Assembly (NCBI GenBank): GCA_002409785.1
Contig: DHOX01000047.1
Span: 1 to 43,624, forward strand
DNA: 43,624 nt
Direction of reading: 5' to 3'
Origin: Prevotella sp. UBA5379
Lineage (GTDB): Bacteria; Bacteroidota; Bacteroidia; Bacteroidales; Bacteroidaceae
The notes beneath the pieces were generated by a model, which was given only the letters and a program-made list of their open reading frames with translations, had not been told where the DNA came from and ran no database searches. The translations under genes and the position numbers were made by a program. Positions 33,501 to 42,134 of the stretch are shown here, piece by piece (position 1 is the first letter of the stretch; each line of letters begins with the position of its first letter).

Positions 33501-34881
33501 GCTGGAAAGCCTCAATACTCAGACGGTGCAACGTAGGAGCACGGTTCAGCAACACGGGATGACCTTTCATCACACTTTCGAGAATATCCCAGATAACCGG
33601 TTCTCGGCGATCGACTATTCTCTTGGCACTCTTCACTGTCTTTACGATTCCGCGTTCAATCAATTTACGGATAATGAACGGTTTATAGAGTTCAGCAGCC
33701 ATCAATTTCGGCAAGCCGCACTGTCCCATCTTCAATTCCGGACCGACAACGATCACAGAACGGGCAGAATAGTCAACACGCTTTCCCAGCAAGTTCTGGC
33801 GGAAACGTCCCTGCTTGCCTTTCAGAGAATCAGAAAGGGATTTCAAGGGACGATTACTTTCACTCTTCACAGCAGAACTCTTCCGGGAGTTATCAAACAA
33901 ACTGTCAACAGCTTCCTGAAGCATTCTCTTCTCGTTTCTTAAAATCACCTCAGGAGCCTTGATTTCCACCAGTCTTTTCAACCGGTTATTACGGATGATG
34001 ACACGGCGATAAAGATCATTCAGGTCAGAGGTTGCAAAACGTCCGCCATCCAAAGGAACCAACGGGCGGAGATCTGGTGGAATCACGGGAATAATCTTCA
34101 TGATCATCCACTCCGGTTTATTTATACCTGTACTAGAGCGGAAAGCTTCCACCACCTGCAAGCGTTTTAAGGCTTCAGTCCGCCGCTGCTGACTAGAATC
34201 ATTGTTTGCCTGATCACGAAGTTCATAAGAGAGGGCATCCAGATCAATAACATGCAAAAGATCATAGATCGCCTCTGCCCCCATCTTTGCAACAAACTTG
34301 TTCGGATCAGAATCTTCAAGATGATCATTGTTTTGATCAATCTGATTGTCTACTATATCGATATACTCATCCTCTGTGAGCAAATCCATCTTATGAGAGC
34401 CGTTTACTTCTATTCCGTCAGCATCCTTTTTGCCAGCCATCGTACCCGGCTGAATGACGATATACTTCTCATAATAAATGACAGCTTCCAGTTTTTTCGT
34501 AGGCAATCCCAACAGATAACCAATCTTATTCGGAAGCGAACGGAAATACCATATATGAGCGACAGGGACTACCAGTTCGATGTGTCCACAACGTTCACGA
34601 CGTACTTTTTTCTCAGTTACCTCTACGCCACAACGGTCGCAGACGATACCTTTATATCGTATACGTTTATATTTACCACAGGCACACTCATAGTCTTTTG
34701 TGGGACCAAAAATGCGCTCACAGAACAGACCGTCTCGCTCCGGCTTATAGGTACGATAATTAATGGTTTCCGGTTTGGTTACCTCACCATAAGAATTTTC
34801 AAGTATCTCCTCCGGAGAGGCGAGACTAATCGTAATTTTCGAGAAATTATTCTTTACCTTTGTATCTTTTTTAAAAGCCAT
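30547..34881 (-). CDS. rpoC: RNA polymerase beta' subunit
   Basis: The 1444-residue beta' subunit holds the catalytic Mg2+ with the NADFDGDQMAVH motif near residue 478. The N-terminal zinc site is seen in CACGKYKRIRYKGIVCDRCG near 66, and the second zinc site in CGTLRGLVC and CESKHGVCAKCYG. The bridge-helix and trigger-loop region follow in the usual order (GEPGTQLTLRTFHAGGVAG). It is slightly longer than E. coli RpoC (1407), normal for Bacteroidota. It follows rpoB by 25 bases. Confidence 0.98.
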   Translation of the reverse strand: MAFKKDTKVKNNFSKITISLASPEEILENSYGEVTKPETINYRTYKPERDGLFCERIFGPTKDYECACGKYKRIRYKGIVCDRCGVEVTEKKVRRERCGHIELVVPVAHIWYFRSLPNKIGYLLGLPTKKLEAVIYYEKYIVIQPGTMAGKKDADGIEVNGSHKMDLLTEDEYIDIVDNQIDQNNDHLEDSDPNKFVAKMGAEAIYDLLHVIDLDALSYELRDQANNDSSQQRRTEALKRLQVVEAFRSSTGINKPEWMIMKIIPVIPPDLRPLVPLDGGRFATSDLNDLYRRVIIRNNRLKRLVEIKAPEVILRNEKRMLQEAVDSLFDNSRKSSAVKSESNRPLKSLSDSLKGKQGRFRQNLLGKRVDYSARSVIVVGPELKMGQCGLPKLMAAELYKPFIIRKLIERGIVKTVKSAKRIVDRREPVIWDILESVMKGHPVLLNRAPTLHRLSIEAFQPILIEGEAIQLHPLACTPFNADFDGDQMAVHLPLSNEAVLESQILMLQSHNILNPANGAPTTVPTQDMVLGLYYITKYRPGATGEGLTFYGPEEAIIANHDHKCDLHAKVKVVVKDLVDGKIQNVMRETSVGRVIVNQIIPDEVGYFNDVISKKSLRGIIADVIHTVGMARACTFLDGIKSLGYHMSYVAGLSFNLDDIIVPTEKPEIVKKGQEEVDNITMNYDTGLITDKERYNQVIDAWTHVNSNLKKSVMKHMTEADQGFNAVFMMLDSGARGSADQIAQLAGMRGLMAKPQKAGAGGNQIIENPILSNFKEGMSVQEYFIASHGARKGLADTAMKTADAGYLTRRLVDVSHDVIITEEDCGTLRGLVCTALKDGDEIVSSLYERILGRVSVHDVINPTTGKLIVAAGDEITEEKAQLIEDSPIESVEIRSVLTCESKHGVCAKCYGRNLATGRMVQLGEAVGVIAAQAIGEPGTQLTLRTFHAGGVAGNAAANASIVAKNDSKLEFEELRTVPFIEEGEDGKDVKCQMVVSRLAEVQFIDPNTNISLSTLNVPYGSSLYFKDGDIVKKGNKIAKWDPFNAVIVSEYAGTLKFHDVIDGITYRGETDETTGMTDRIITDSKDKSKVPTMDVVGPDGKVMATYNFPVGGHIAVDDGQTISTGTTLVKIPRAVGGAGDITGGLPRVTELFEARNPSNPAVVSEIDGEVTMGKVKRGNREIIVTSKTGEQKKYMVSLSKQILVQEHDAVRAGTPLSDGQITPSDILAVMGPTAVQEYIVNEVQNVYRLQGVKINDKHFEIIVRQMMRKVRIDDPGDTTFLEQELVDKLDFADENDRIWGKKVVTDAGDSENFKPGQIITARKLRDENSILKRKDMKVVQVRDAVAATSTQILQGITRAALGTKSFMSAASFQETTKVLNEAAIRGKTDYLEGMKENVICGHLIPAGTGLRQWNKLVVGSKEEYERMEANKKNVLDFSDQDVVSK

Positions 34882-34906
34882 ATTTACTTTCTGTTAAGGG
34901 GTTGTA

Positions 34907-37900
34907 TTATTCAAGTTTGATACTTAGTCCAAGACCACGAAGTTCATGAATCAACACATTCAGAGATTCCGGGATACCCGGTGTAGGCATCGGATCACCC
35001 TTGACGATTGCTTCGTAGGCTTTACTACGACCCGTCACATCATCACTCTTGATCGTCAGCATTTCCTGAAGGGTATGTGCAGCACCGAAACCTTCAAGCG
35101 CCCACACCTCCATTTCTCCGAAACGCTGGCCTCCAAACTGTGCCTTACCACCAAGTGGCTGTTGAGTGATCAAACTGTACGGTCCGATAGAACGGGCATG
35201 CATTTTATCTTCTACCATGTGCCCCAACTTCAAGAAGTAGGTTATACCAATGGTTGCGGGCTGATCGAACCTCTCGCCAGTCTCACCATCATAGATATAA
35301 GTAGAGCACAGACGCGGCAGACCTGCCTTGTCAGTCCATTTAGAAAGATCGTCCAATTTAGCACCATCAAAAATAGGGGTAGCGAATCTGACACCCAGTT
35401 TCTTTCCGGCAGCGCCGAGGATAGCCTCAAAGATCTGCCCCAGGTTCATACGAGACGGCACACCCATCGGGTTCAGCACCAGGTCTACAGGACGTCCGTC
35501 AGCGAGGAACGGCATATCTTCTGTCCGGACGATCTTAGAGACAATTCCCTTGTTTCCATGTCGGCCGGCGAGCTTATCCCCCACCTGGATCTTACGTTTC
35601 TTAGCCACATAGACTTTAGCCATCTGAAGCACACCTGCTGGAAGTTCATCTCCTATCGTGATTGCAAATTTACGACGCTTCATCTCTGCATCAAGCTGCT
35701 TGAACTTCCTCAGATAGTTCATGATAAGCCTCTGGATCAACTTGTTGGTATGATCATCTTCCGTCCAGTCATTGCTCTGAATGCCATCATACTCAATATT
35801 TGCCAAGGCCGCTGCGGTAAACTTACTGCCACGGGTGATGATCTCGGCATCCGTGTAGTCCTTAACCCCCTGGGAAGTCTTCCCATTCGTCAAGGTCAAC
35901 AACTTGTCCACCAGTATATCTTTCAAGTCCTTATCCTTCTGCTCAAACTCCTCATCAATCTTAGCAAGGGTAATTTTATCCTGCTTTTTGGATTCACGGG
36001 TTTTAACAGCACGAGAGAACAATTTCTTGTCAATGACAACGCCACTCAAAGAAGGATTAGCCTTTAAAGAAGAATCTTTCACATCACCAGCTTTGTCACC
36101 GAAGATAGCACGAAGAAGCTTCTCTTCAGGTGAAGGATCACTTTCACCCTTCGGAGAGATTTTCCCAATCAGGATGTCCCCCGGTTCCACACGAGCCCCA
36201 ACGCGGATGATACCGTTATCATCAAGATCCTTCGTGGCCTCTTCACTGACATTAGGAATATCACTGGTAAATTCCTCCACGCCACGCTTGGTCTCCCTCA
36301 CATCAAGGGAATATTCATCTACATGGACAGAGGTCAGAATATCTTCCCGGACCATCCGTTCAGAAATGACGACAGCATCCTCGTAGTTGTAACCTTTCCA
36401 GGGGACGTATGCGACCAGCAGATTACGTCCCAAAGCTAATTCACCATGATCAGTAGCATATCCTTCTGTCAGGATATCCCCCTTCTTAACACGTTGCCCT
36501 TTACTGCAAATAGGCAGGAGGTCAATGGTCATATTCTGATTGGTACGGCGGAACTTCGGAATACGATATTCTTTCAGAGCCGGCTCAAAACTGACAAAAT
36601 CATCCTCTTCCGTACGATCATACAGAATGCGGATCAAGGTGGCATCTACATATTCCACCACCCCATCACCTTCGGCTGCAATCTGCGTACGGCTGTCCTC
36701 ACAGACCTTCTTTTCCAGACCTGTGCCGACAATAGGAGCTTCATTATGAAGCAGGGGTACGGCCTGACGCATCATATTACATCCCATCAAAGCACGATGA
36801 CCGTCATCATGCTCCAAGAAAGGAATCAACCCGGCTGACACAGAAGCGATCTGCTGGGGCGAAACATCCATAAGATTGACTTCCTCAGGAGATACAACGG
36901 GGAAGTCTGCGGCCTGGCGAGTATGAACATTCTTATTTGCAAAGGTGCCATCTGCATTCAACGGGGCATTCCCCTGGGCGATTAATTTACCTTCCTCTTC
37001 CTCAGCCGTCAGGAATTCCACATGACCATTATCCATATCGACCTTGCCGTCATTGACATGCCGGTAGGGAGTCTCAATGAATCCCAGATCATTGATCGTT
37101 GCATACACGCAAAGCGAAGAGATCAAACCAATATTCGGTCCTTCAGGTGATTCAATAGGGCACAACCGGCCATAATGGGTATAGTGGACATCACGGACCT
37201 CAAAACCGGCACGATCACGAGACAAGCCACCAGGTCCTAAAGCGGATAGCCGGCGCTTATGCGTAACCTCAGCCAGAGGATTCGTCTGATCCATAAACTG
37301 GCTCAAAGGATTCGTCCCAAAGAAAGAATTGATCACACTGGAAATGGTCTTCGCATTAATCAGATCAGTAGGCGTGAACACTTCATTATCCCGAACATTC
37401 ATGCGCTCCCGAATCGTCCGGCTCATTCGTGCCAGACCTATAGAGAACTGATTAGCCAATTGCTCCCCTACCGTACGGACACGACGATTAGAGAGGTGGT
37501 CTATATCATCTACCGTGGCGTTGGAATTGATCAACTGAATCAGATACTTGATAATTTCAATAATGTCTTCCTTGGTCAGGACACGCGTATTCGTATCAAT
37601 ATTCAGACCCAATTTCTTATTGATACGGTAACGTCCGACTTCGCCCAGATCGTATCGCTTATCTGAAAAGAACAGGTTCTGAAACACCTCCCGCGCACTG
37701 GCATCATCAGCAGGATCAGCATTCCGCAACTGACGATAAATATAATTTACGGCCTCTTTCTCAGAATTACATGGATCTTTAGCAAGGGTATTGAAGATGA
37801 TTGCAAATTTATTGGCAGCCTCTTCGTCTTTATGCAATAAAATTGTGGAGGTACCAGAATCCAGAATCTCCTGAATGTTATCTTCAGTCAATTCTGTTTC

Positions 37901-38716
37901 ACGCTCCATAATAACTTCATTACGCTCAATAGAAACGACTTCGCCCGTATCCTCATCTACGAAATCCTCATTCCAGCTTTTCAGAACGCGCGCAGCTAAC
38001 TTGCGGCCAACAGAAGCCTTCATGTTCTTTTTGTTGACCTTCACTTCTTCTGCAAGGTCAAAGATCTGAAGAATATCCTTATCCGTCTCATAACCAATAG
38101 CCCGGAGTAATGTCGTCACCGGCAATTTCTTCTTTCTATCGATATAGGCATACATCACATTGTTAATGTCCGTCGCAAATTCTATCCAACTTCCCTTGAA
38201 TGGAATGATACGGGCAGAATAGAGTACTGTTCCGTTAGCATGAACGCCCTGGCTGAAGAAAACGCCTGGTGAACGGTGCAACTGAGCAACTACTACACGT
38301 TCAGCACCATTGATGACAAAAGTGCCATTAGGGGTCATATAAGGAATTGTCCCTAAGAAGACGTCCTGTATAAAGGTCCCGAAATCCTCATGATCAGGAT
38401 CCGTACAGTAAAGTTTTAACTTAGCCTTCAAAGGTACACTATAGGTCAACCCTCGTTCAAGACATTCTTCAATGGAATAACGAGGTGGATCAATATAGTA
38501 GTCCAGGAACTCAAGAACGAAATTATTTCGTGTATCGGTTATAGGGAAGTTCTCTTGGAACACCTTATATAAGCCGTCATTCTTACGTTCCTCAGGCGGA
38601 GTGTCCAACTGCAAGAAGTCTTTAAAGGACTTCAACTGCACATCCAGAAAATCCGGTAATGGATATGGATTCTGAACCTTAGCAAAATTAATTCTGTTAT
38701 CTACGGTTTTTGTCAT
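34907..38716 (-). CDS. rpoB: RNA polymerase beta subunit
   Basis: The 1269-residue beta subunit carries the rifampicin pocket LSQFMDQTNPLAEVTHKRRL SALGPGG with wild-type residues at the usual resistance positions (Q, D, H and S), so no resistance change is visible there. The conserved GDKLAGRHGNKG and MPFLADGRPVD motifs near residue 1020 are present, and the C-terminus GGKAQFGGQRFGEMEVWALE joins the clamp. Compared with E. coli RpoB (1342) it lacks some lineage-specific inserts. It stands 287 bases after rplL. Confidence 0.98.
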   Translation of the reverse strand: MTKTVDNRINFAKVQNPYPLPDFLDVQLKSFKDFLQLDTPPEERKNDGLYKVFQENFPITDTRNNFVLEFLDYYIDPPRYSIEECLERGLTYSVPLKAKLKLYCTDPDHEDFGTFIQDVFLGTIPYMTPNGTFVINGAERVVVAQLHRSPGVFFSQGVHANGTVLYSARIIPFKGSWIEFATDINNVMYAYIDRKKKLPVTTLLRAIGYETDKDILQIFDLAEEVKVNKKNMKASVGRKLAARVLKSWNEDFVDEDTGEVVSIERNEVIMERETELTEDNIQEILDSGTSTILLHKDEEAANKFAIIFNTLAKDPCNSEKEAVNYIYRQLRNADPADDASAREVFQNLFFSDKRYDLGEVGRYRINKKLGLNIDTNTRVLTKEDIIEIIKYLIQLINSNATVDDIDHLSNRRVRTVGEQLANQFSIGLARMSRTIRERMNVRDNEVFTPTDLINAKTISSVINSFFGTNPLSQFMDQTNPLAEVTHKRRLSALGPGGLSRDRAGFEVRDVHYTHYGRLCPIESPEGPNIGLISSLCVYATINDLGFIETPYRHVNDGKVDMDNGHVEFLTAEEEEGKLIAQGNAPLNADGTFANKNVHTRQAADFPVVSPEEVNLMDVSPQQIASVSAGLIPFLEHDDGHRALMGCNMMRQAVPLLHNEAPIVGTGLEKKVCEDSRTQIAAEGDGVVEYVDATLIRILYDRTEEDDFVSFEPALKEYRIPKFRRTNQNMTIDLLPICSKGQRVKKGDILTEGYATDHGELALGRNLLVAYVPWKGYNYEDAVVISERMVREDILTSVHVDEYSLDVRETKRGVEEFTSDIPNVSEEATKDLDDNGIIRVGARVEPGDILIGKISPKGESDPSPEEKLLRAIFGDKAGDVKDSSLKANPSLSGVVIDKKLFSRAVKTRESKKQDKITLAKIDEEFEQKDKDLKDILVDKLLTLTNGKTSQGVKDYTDAEIITRGSKFTAAALANIEYDGIQSNDWTEDDHTNKLIQRLIMNYLRKFKQLDAEMKRRKFAITIGDELPAGVLQMAKVYVAKKRKIQVGDKLAGRHGNKGIVSKIVRTEDMPFLADGRPVDLVLNPMGVPSRMNLGQIFEAILGAAGKKLGVRFATPIFDGAKLDDLSKWTDKAGLPRLCSTYIYDGETGERFDQPATIGITYFLKLGHMVEDKMHARSIGPYSLITQQPLGGKAQFGGQRFGEMEVWALEGFGAAHTLQEMLTIKSDDVTGRSKAYEAIVKGDPMPTPGIPESLNVLIHELRGLGLSIKLE

Positions 38717-38910
38717 CAGAAGAAATAAAACAGTGTTATCGAATTATAATCTTAATTAGTCCTTATTCATTTGTCCCGATAGCCTGCAATTGTAGAATCT
38801 GCAATTGGCAATGACTTCAGAATTACTTTGATAAAAACCAACCATTCTCACAACTTTTATTCAAGTTGGTCTATAATGACCATCGAATAATCTCTATAAA
38901 AGACACAAAA

Positions 38911-38945
38911 TGGTTAGGATTCACCTACCTGGCAAATCCTAACCA
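38911..38945 (-). terminator. hairpin between rplL and rpoB, likely attenuator
   Basis: TGGTTAGGATT (38911-38921) and AATCCTAACCA (38935-38945) are perfect 11-bp complements. On the minus strand a short T run follows (CCATTTTG). Just upstream, ACAGG/CCTGT (38967-38981) followed by TTTTT forms a second weak terminator. Partial termination here would lower rpoBC relative to rplJL, as the attenuator does in E. coli. Confidence 0.6.
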
Positions 38946-39003
38946 ATTATTTCCGAGAAGAGAAAAACAGGAAGAACCTGTCTCTCACACTCCAATACTC
39001 AAT

Positions 39004-39378
39004 TTACTTGAGCTCAACTTTGGCACCTTCAGCCTCAATCGTCTTTTTCAGGCTTTCAGCCTCATCCTTAGCCATACCCTCTTTGAGTTTGCAAGGAGCG
39101 CCATCTACAAGATCCTTAGCTTCCTTCAAGCCGAGGCCGCAAGCTTCCTTAACAGCCTTAACCACCTTCAATTTTGTAGGACCAACATCTGTCAGCACTA
39201 CATCAAAACTGGTTTTCTCAGCAGCAGGAGCTGCACCAGCAGCTGGTCCTGCAGCTACAGCAACAGCGGCTGCGGCCGGCTCAATTCCATAATCGTCCTT
39301 CAGGACCTTTGCCAACTCATTAACATCTTTAACAGTAAGATTTACTAATTCTTCTGCAATAGCTTTTACGTCTGCCAT
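39004..39378 (-). CDS. rplL: 50S ribosomal protein L7/L12
   Basis: The 124-residue stalk protein has an N-terminal dimerisation helix (residues 1-35), an alanine-rich flexible hinge (AAAAVAVAAGPAAGAAPAAE near 36-53) and the C-terminal factor-binding domain (TDVGPTKLKVVKAVKEACGL). Several copies bind L10 and recruit EF-G, EF-Tu and IF-2. The length is that of the family (E. coli 121). It is 47 bases after rplJ. Confidence 0.98.
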   Translation of the reverse strand: MADVKAIAEELVNLTVKDVNELAKVLKDDYGIEPAAAAVAVAAGPAAGAAPAAEKTSFDVVLTDVGPTKLKVVKAVKEACGLGLKEAKDLVDGAPCKLKEGMAKDEAESLKKTIEAEGAKVELK

Positions 39379-39425
39379 TTTATTTAAATTTTAATTTTGT
39401 TTATACTTTTATTAATGACATTAAT

Positions 39426-39947
39426 TTATTTTTCAGGACGTTCGCCTAATGTCTTAAGCACACCTTGGATAGTATTTCCACCTGATTGAAGGGCTGAAAC
39501 AACATTTTTGACAGGAGATTGTAACAAAGTTACAACTTCTGCAATCAACTCGTTCTTGCTCTTCAGAGAAGCCAGTTCATCCAGTTTATCTGCTCCAATA
39601 TAGAAGCTCTCTTCTGCGTATGCAGCCCGAAGTGAAGGTTTCTCATCATCCTTATACTCCTTCAAAAGTTTGCCTGGCACATTTGCTGTGCTGGTAAGCA
39701 TCAAAGCCGTTGAACCTTTCAGGCTATCATATAAAGGACTATAATCTATATCAGAAGCTTCCATAGCATGGTGAAGAAGAGAATTCTTCACTACGACCAT
39801 CTTGACTTCTTTAGCAAAGCACTTGCGACGCAGATTGCTTGTAGCTTGTGCATTCAAACCCGTCACGTCTACCAGATAGAAATGAGGATACTCAGCGAGT
39901 TTCTCACCCAGTGCCTTGATAATAGTATCTTTTTGTTCTTTCTTCAT
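39426..39947 (-). CDS. rplJ: 50S ribosomal protein L10
   Basis: The 173-residue protein is the base of the L7/L12 stalk; its N-terminal domain binds 23S rRNA and its C-terminal helix binds L12 dimers. Motifs are FYLVDVTGLNAQATSNLRRK near residue 23 and VKMVVVKNSLLHHAMEASDI near 48. The gap from rplA is only 18 bases, so the long L10 leader used for autoregulation in E. coli is absent. Confidence 0.98.
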   Translation of the reverse strand: MKKEQKDTIIKALGEKLAEYPHFYLVDVTGLNAQATSNLRRKCFAKEVKMVVVKNSLLHHAMEASDIDYSPLYDSLKGSTALMLTSTANVPGKLLKEYKDDEKPSLRAAYAEESFYIGADKLDELASLKSKNELIAEVVTLLQSPVKNVVSALQSGGNTIQGVLKTLGERPEK

Positions 39948-39965
39948 TTTACAAATGCTTTAGAG

Positions 39966-40658
39966 TTATTCAACTGATTTAGGATCAATATTGATACCCT
40001 TACTCATTGTGCTTGAAAGATAGATACTCTTGAGATACGTACCTTTAGAGGCAGCAGGCTTCAACTTAATGACCGTAGAAAGGAATGCCTGAGCATTACC
40101 ATAAATCTGATCAGCAGTCATACTTACCTTTCCAATAGAAGTATGGATAATGCCAGCCTTATCAACCTTAAAGTCAATCTTACCCTGCTTTACTTCCTTC
40201 ACAGCTTTGGCCACATCCATTGTGACCGTACCACTTTTAGGATTAGGCATCAAGCCACGAGGGCCGAGGAAACGACCCAGAGGACCTACTTTACCCATAC
40301 AGGAAGGCATGGTAATGATGATGTCAACATCAAGCCATCCCCCTTTGATTTTGTCTATATATTCATCCAAGCCTGCATAGTCAGCACCCGCTGCCTTAGC
40401 AGCCTCTTCCTGATCAGGAGTGCAGAGGACGAGCACACGCACATTCTTTCCAGTCCCGTTTGGCAATGATACTACGCCACGGACCATCTGGTTAGCTTTA
40501 CGCGGGTCAACGCCCAAGCGGACATCCATATCCAGAGACGCATCAAACTTAGTTGTAGTAATTTCTTTAACCAGTTCACTTGCCTCTTTCAAAGTGTATG
40601 CCTTCCCTGCTTCAACCTTATCAGCTACTGATTTTTGATTTTTTGTCAGTTTACTCAT
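39966..40658 (-). CDS. rplA: 50S ribosomal protein L1
   Basis: The 230-residue protein forms the mobile L1 stalk that moves the E-site tRNA. The signature VGPLGRFLGPRGLMPNPKSG is near residue 121, and DVRLGVDPRKANQMVRGVVS near 46. In many bacteria L1 also binds the rplK leader and represses the rplK-rplA pair. It follows rplK by 14 bases. Confidence 0.98.
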   Translation of the reverse strand: MSKLTKNQKSVADKVEAGKAYTLKEASELVKEITTTKFDASLDMDVRLGVDPRKANQMVRGVVSLPNGTGKNVRVLVLCTPDQEEAAKAAGADYAGLDEYIDKIKGGWLDVDIIITMPSCMGKVGPLGRFLGPRGLMPNPKSGTVTMDVAKAVKEVKQGKIDFKVDKAGIIHTSIGKVSMTADQIYGNAQAFLSTVIKLKPAASKGTYLKSIYLSSTMSKGINIDPKSVE

Positions 40659-40672
40659 TTTTCAAATTGAAG

Positions 40673-41119
40673 TTATTTATTTGTTTCAGGGAAGTCCCCT
40701 TTTACAGTAATGCCCATACTACGAGCTGTACCGGCTACCATTTTCATTGCAGATTCCACCGTAAAACAGTTCAAGTCATTCATCTTGTCCTGAGCAATTA
40801 CTTTCACCTGATCCCAGGTAACGCTTGCTACTTTTTGACGATTAGGCTGACCTGAGCCCCCCTTGATCTTAGCGGCCTCTACCAGCTGAACAGCTGCCGG
40901 AGGTGTTTTAACAACGAAATCGAATGACTTGTCGGTATAGTAAGTGATAACGACAGGCAATACTTTACCTTTCTTATCCTGGGTACGGGCATTGAACGCC
41001 TTGCAAAATCCCATGATATTAATTCCCTTGGAACCCAAAGCAGGACCCACGGGAGGAGAAGGATTTGCAGCGCCACCCTTAATCTGTAATTTGATTAATC
41101 CAGCAACTTCTTTAGCCAT
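40673..41119 (-). CDS. rplK: 50S ribosomal protein L11
   Basis: The 148-residue protein lies in the GTPase-associated centre and binds 23S rRNA helices 43-44. The N-terminal proline-rich part (GGAANPSPPVGPALGSKGIN near residue 16) is the thiostrepton contact, and the C-terminal RNA-binding domain ends GTARSMGITVKGDF. Residues look wild type. It follows nusG after a 111-base gap with two hairpins. Confidence 0.98.
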   Translation of the reverse strand: MAKEVAGLIKLQIKGGAANPSPPVGPALGSKGINIMGFCKAFNARTQDKKGKVLPVVITYYTDKSFDFVVKTPPAAVQLVEAAKIKGGSGQPNRQKVASVTWDQVKVIAQDKMNDLNCFTVESAMKMVAGTARSMGITVKGDFPETNK

Positions 41120-41151
41120 TTCTTGTTAATAATTTATTTGATTTACATACA

Positions 41152-41220
41152 GGTTAACAGAGTGGAAGCCTCTCTAACCTAATATAAGAATGAGCGTATC
41201 GTAACACTATACAACTCATT
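41152..41220 (-). promoter_or_regulatory. two hairpins in the nusG-rplK spacer, candidate L1 control leader
   Basis: AATGAG-c-GTAT pairs with ATAC-aa-CTCATT (41189-41220), and GGTTA with AGAG pairs with CTCT and TAACC (41152-41179). They fill the leader of rplK. This is where L1 binds mRNA in E. coli, but I did not find a clear match to the L1 rRNA site. Confidence 0.35.
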
Positions 41221-41230
41221 CTTTTTATTT

Positions 41231-41779
41231 TTATTCCTTTTCCACCTGATTAAAACTAAGTTCCAATGGCGTTTTCCTTCCGAAAATCTTCACCATTACC
41301 TTTAATTTATGCTGGCCGGCATTCACCTCATCGATCACGCCGCTGAAGCCACTGAAAGGTCCGTCAATGACCTTTACAGTTTCATCCACTGTAAACAGGC
41401 CTGCATCATTGTCCTCAAACTCAGTATTTTCAGCCGTACCTAACATCCGGTTAATCTCAGATTGAGATACAGGAGAAGGATGTTCCAATCCTCCCAGAAC
41501 ACCCAGAACATTTGGCATAAAACGCAACGCAGAAGCCACCTCCTCATTTTCGCCTAAATCAGCTTGAACAAAGGCATACCCCGGCATTGAAATTTTTTCC
41601 TTGACCACACGCTTTCCGGCACGAATAGAAGCATGCTTCTCCGTTGGTATCATAACCTGAGCCACATGATCAGATAAAAGGGTATTATGCTTCATCTCAG
41701 AGTCAATATACTCTTTGACCTTGGCTTCCTTGCCACTGACCACCTTGAGTACATACCAATTGTTTTTAGATTCTGCCAT
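41231..41779 (-). CDS. nusG: transcription elongation/antitermination factor NusG
   Basis: The 182-residue protein has the NGN domain (NNWYVLKVVSGKEAKVKEYI near residue 6) that binds the polymerase clamp and a C-terminal KOW domain (VKVIDGPFSGFSGVIDEVNA near 128) that contacts S10 or Rho. The open frame begins 15 codons further upstream and would overlap secE, but MAESKNNWYV is the family start. It follows secE by 14 bases. Confidence 0.97.
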   Translation of the reverse strand: MAESKNNWYVLKVVSGKEAKVKEYIDSEMKHNTLLSDHVAQVMIPTEKHASIRAGKRVVKEKISMPGYAFVQADLGENEEVASALRFMPNVLGVLGGLEHPSPVSQSEINRMLGTAENTEFEDNDAGLFTVDETVKVIDGPFSGFSGVIDEVNAGQHKLKVMVKIFGRKTPLELSFNQVEKE

Positions 41780-41793
41780 TTCTGATAAAAAAT

Positions 41794-41985
41794 TTAACCA
41801 GGATAAATCACACCCATGATCCATCGGAAGACAAAATCCATACCAAAGACTATGAGCGCAATGATCAGGGAAGCAAGTAATACGACATACGCACTGTGAA
41901 CCAACTCATCACGCGTCGGCCATGTTGTCTTATGTGCAAGCTCATCATAGCAAGCTTTACAGTAATTTACCACTTTCTTAAACAT
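41794..41985 (-). CDS. secE: protein translocase subunit SecE
   Basis: The 63-residue product is a short SecE with one amphipathic helix (residues 1-30, with THE-like KTTWPTRDELVHSAYVV) and one membrane helix (LLASLIIALIVFGMDFVFRW), as in most bacteria outside the enterics, where it has three membrane helices. It clamps SecY. The frame is open 15 codons further upstream, into the tRNA-Trp sequence, so the start MFKKVVNY is chosen. It follows the tRNA by 12 bases. Confidence 0.95.
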   Translation of the reverse strand: MFKKVVNYCKACYDELAHKTTWPTRDELVHSAYVVLLASLIIALIVFGMDFVFRWIMGVIYPG

Positions 41986-41997
41986 TTTGTTTCGTTT

Positions 41998-42073
41998 TGG
42001 CACGGGTTGAAAGACTCGAACTCTCGACACCTGGTTTTGGAGACCAGTGCTCTACCAACTGAGCTAAACCCGT
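41998..42073 (-). tRNA. tRNA-Trp (anticodon CCA)
   Basis: The minus strand forms a complete cloverleaf: acceptor ACGGGTT/AACCCGT, anticodon loop CTCCAAA in the stem CTGGT/ACCAG, and a TTCGAGT T loop. The 3' CCA is encoded (41998-42000). It lies between tuf and secE, as in E. coli relatives. Confidence 0.97.
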
Positions 42074-42077
42074 AAAT

Positions 42078-42108
42078 AAGTCTCCGTTACAAGCTGCAGC
42101 GGAGACTT
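42078..42108 (-). other. hairpin between tuf and tRNA-Trp
   Basis: AAGTCTCCG (42078-42086) and CGGAGACTT (42100-42108) form a perfect 9-bp stem. It is followed by only a weak T run, so it may be a partial terminator, or a processing site between the tuf mRNA and the tRNA. Confidence 0.5.
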
Positions 42109-42134
42109 GTATCACTGCTAATGAATAAGTTTCA

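Noticed and set aside
37190..37330. Possible rifampicin-resistance changes in rpoB
   Set aside because: The pocket residues at the usual positions are wild type; no resistance call is supported.
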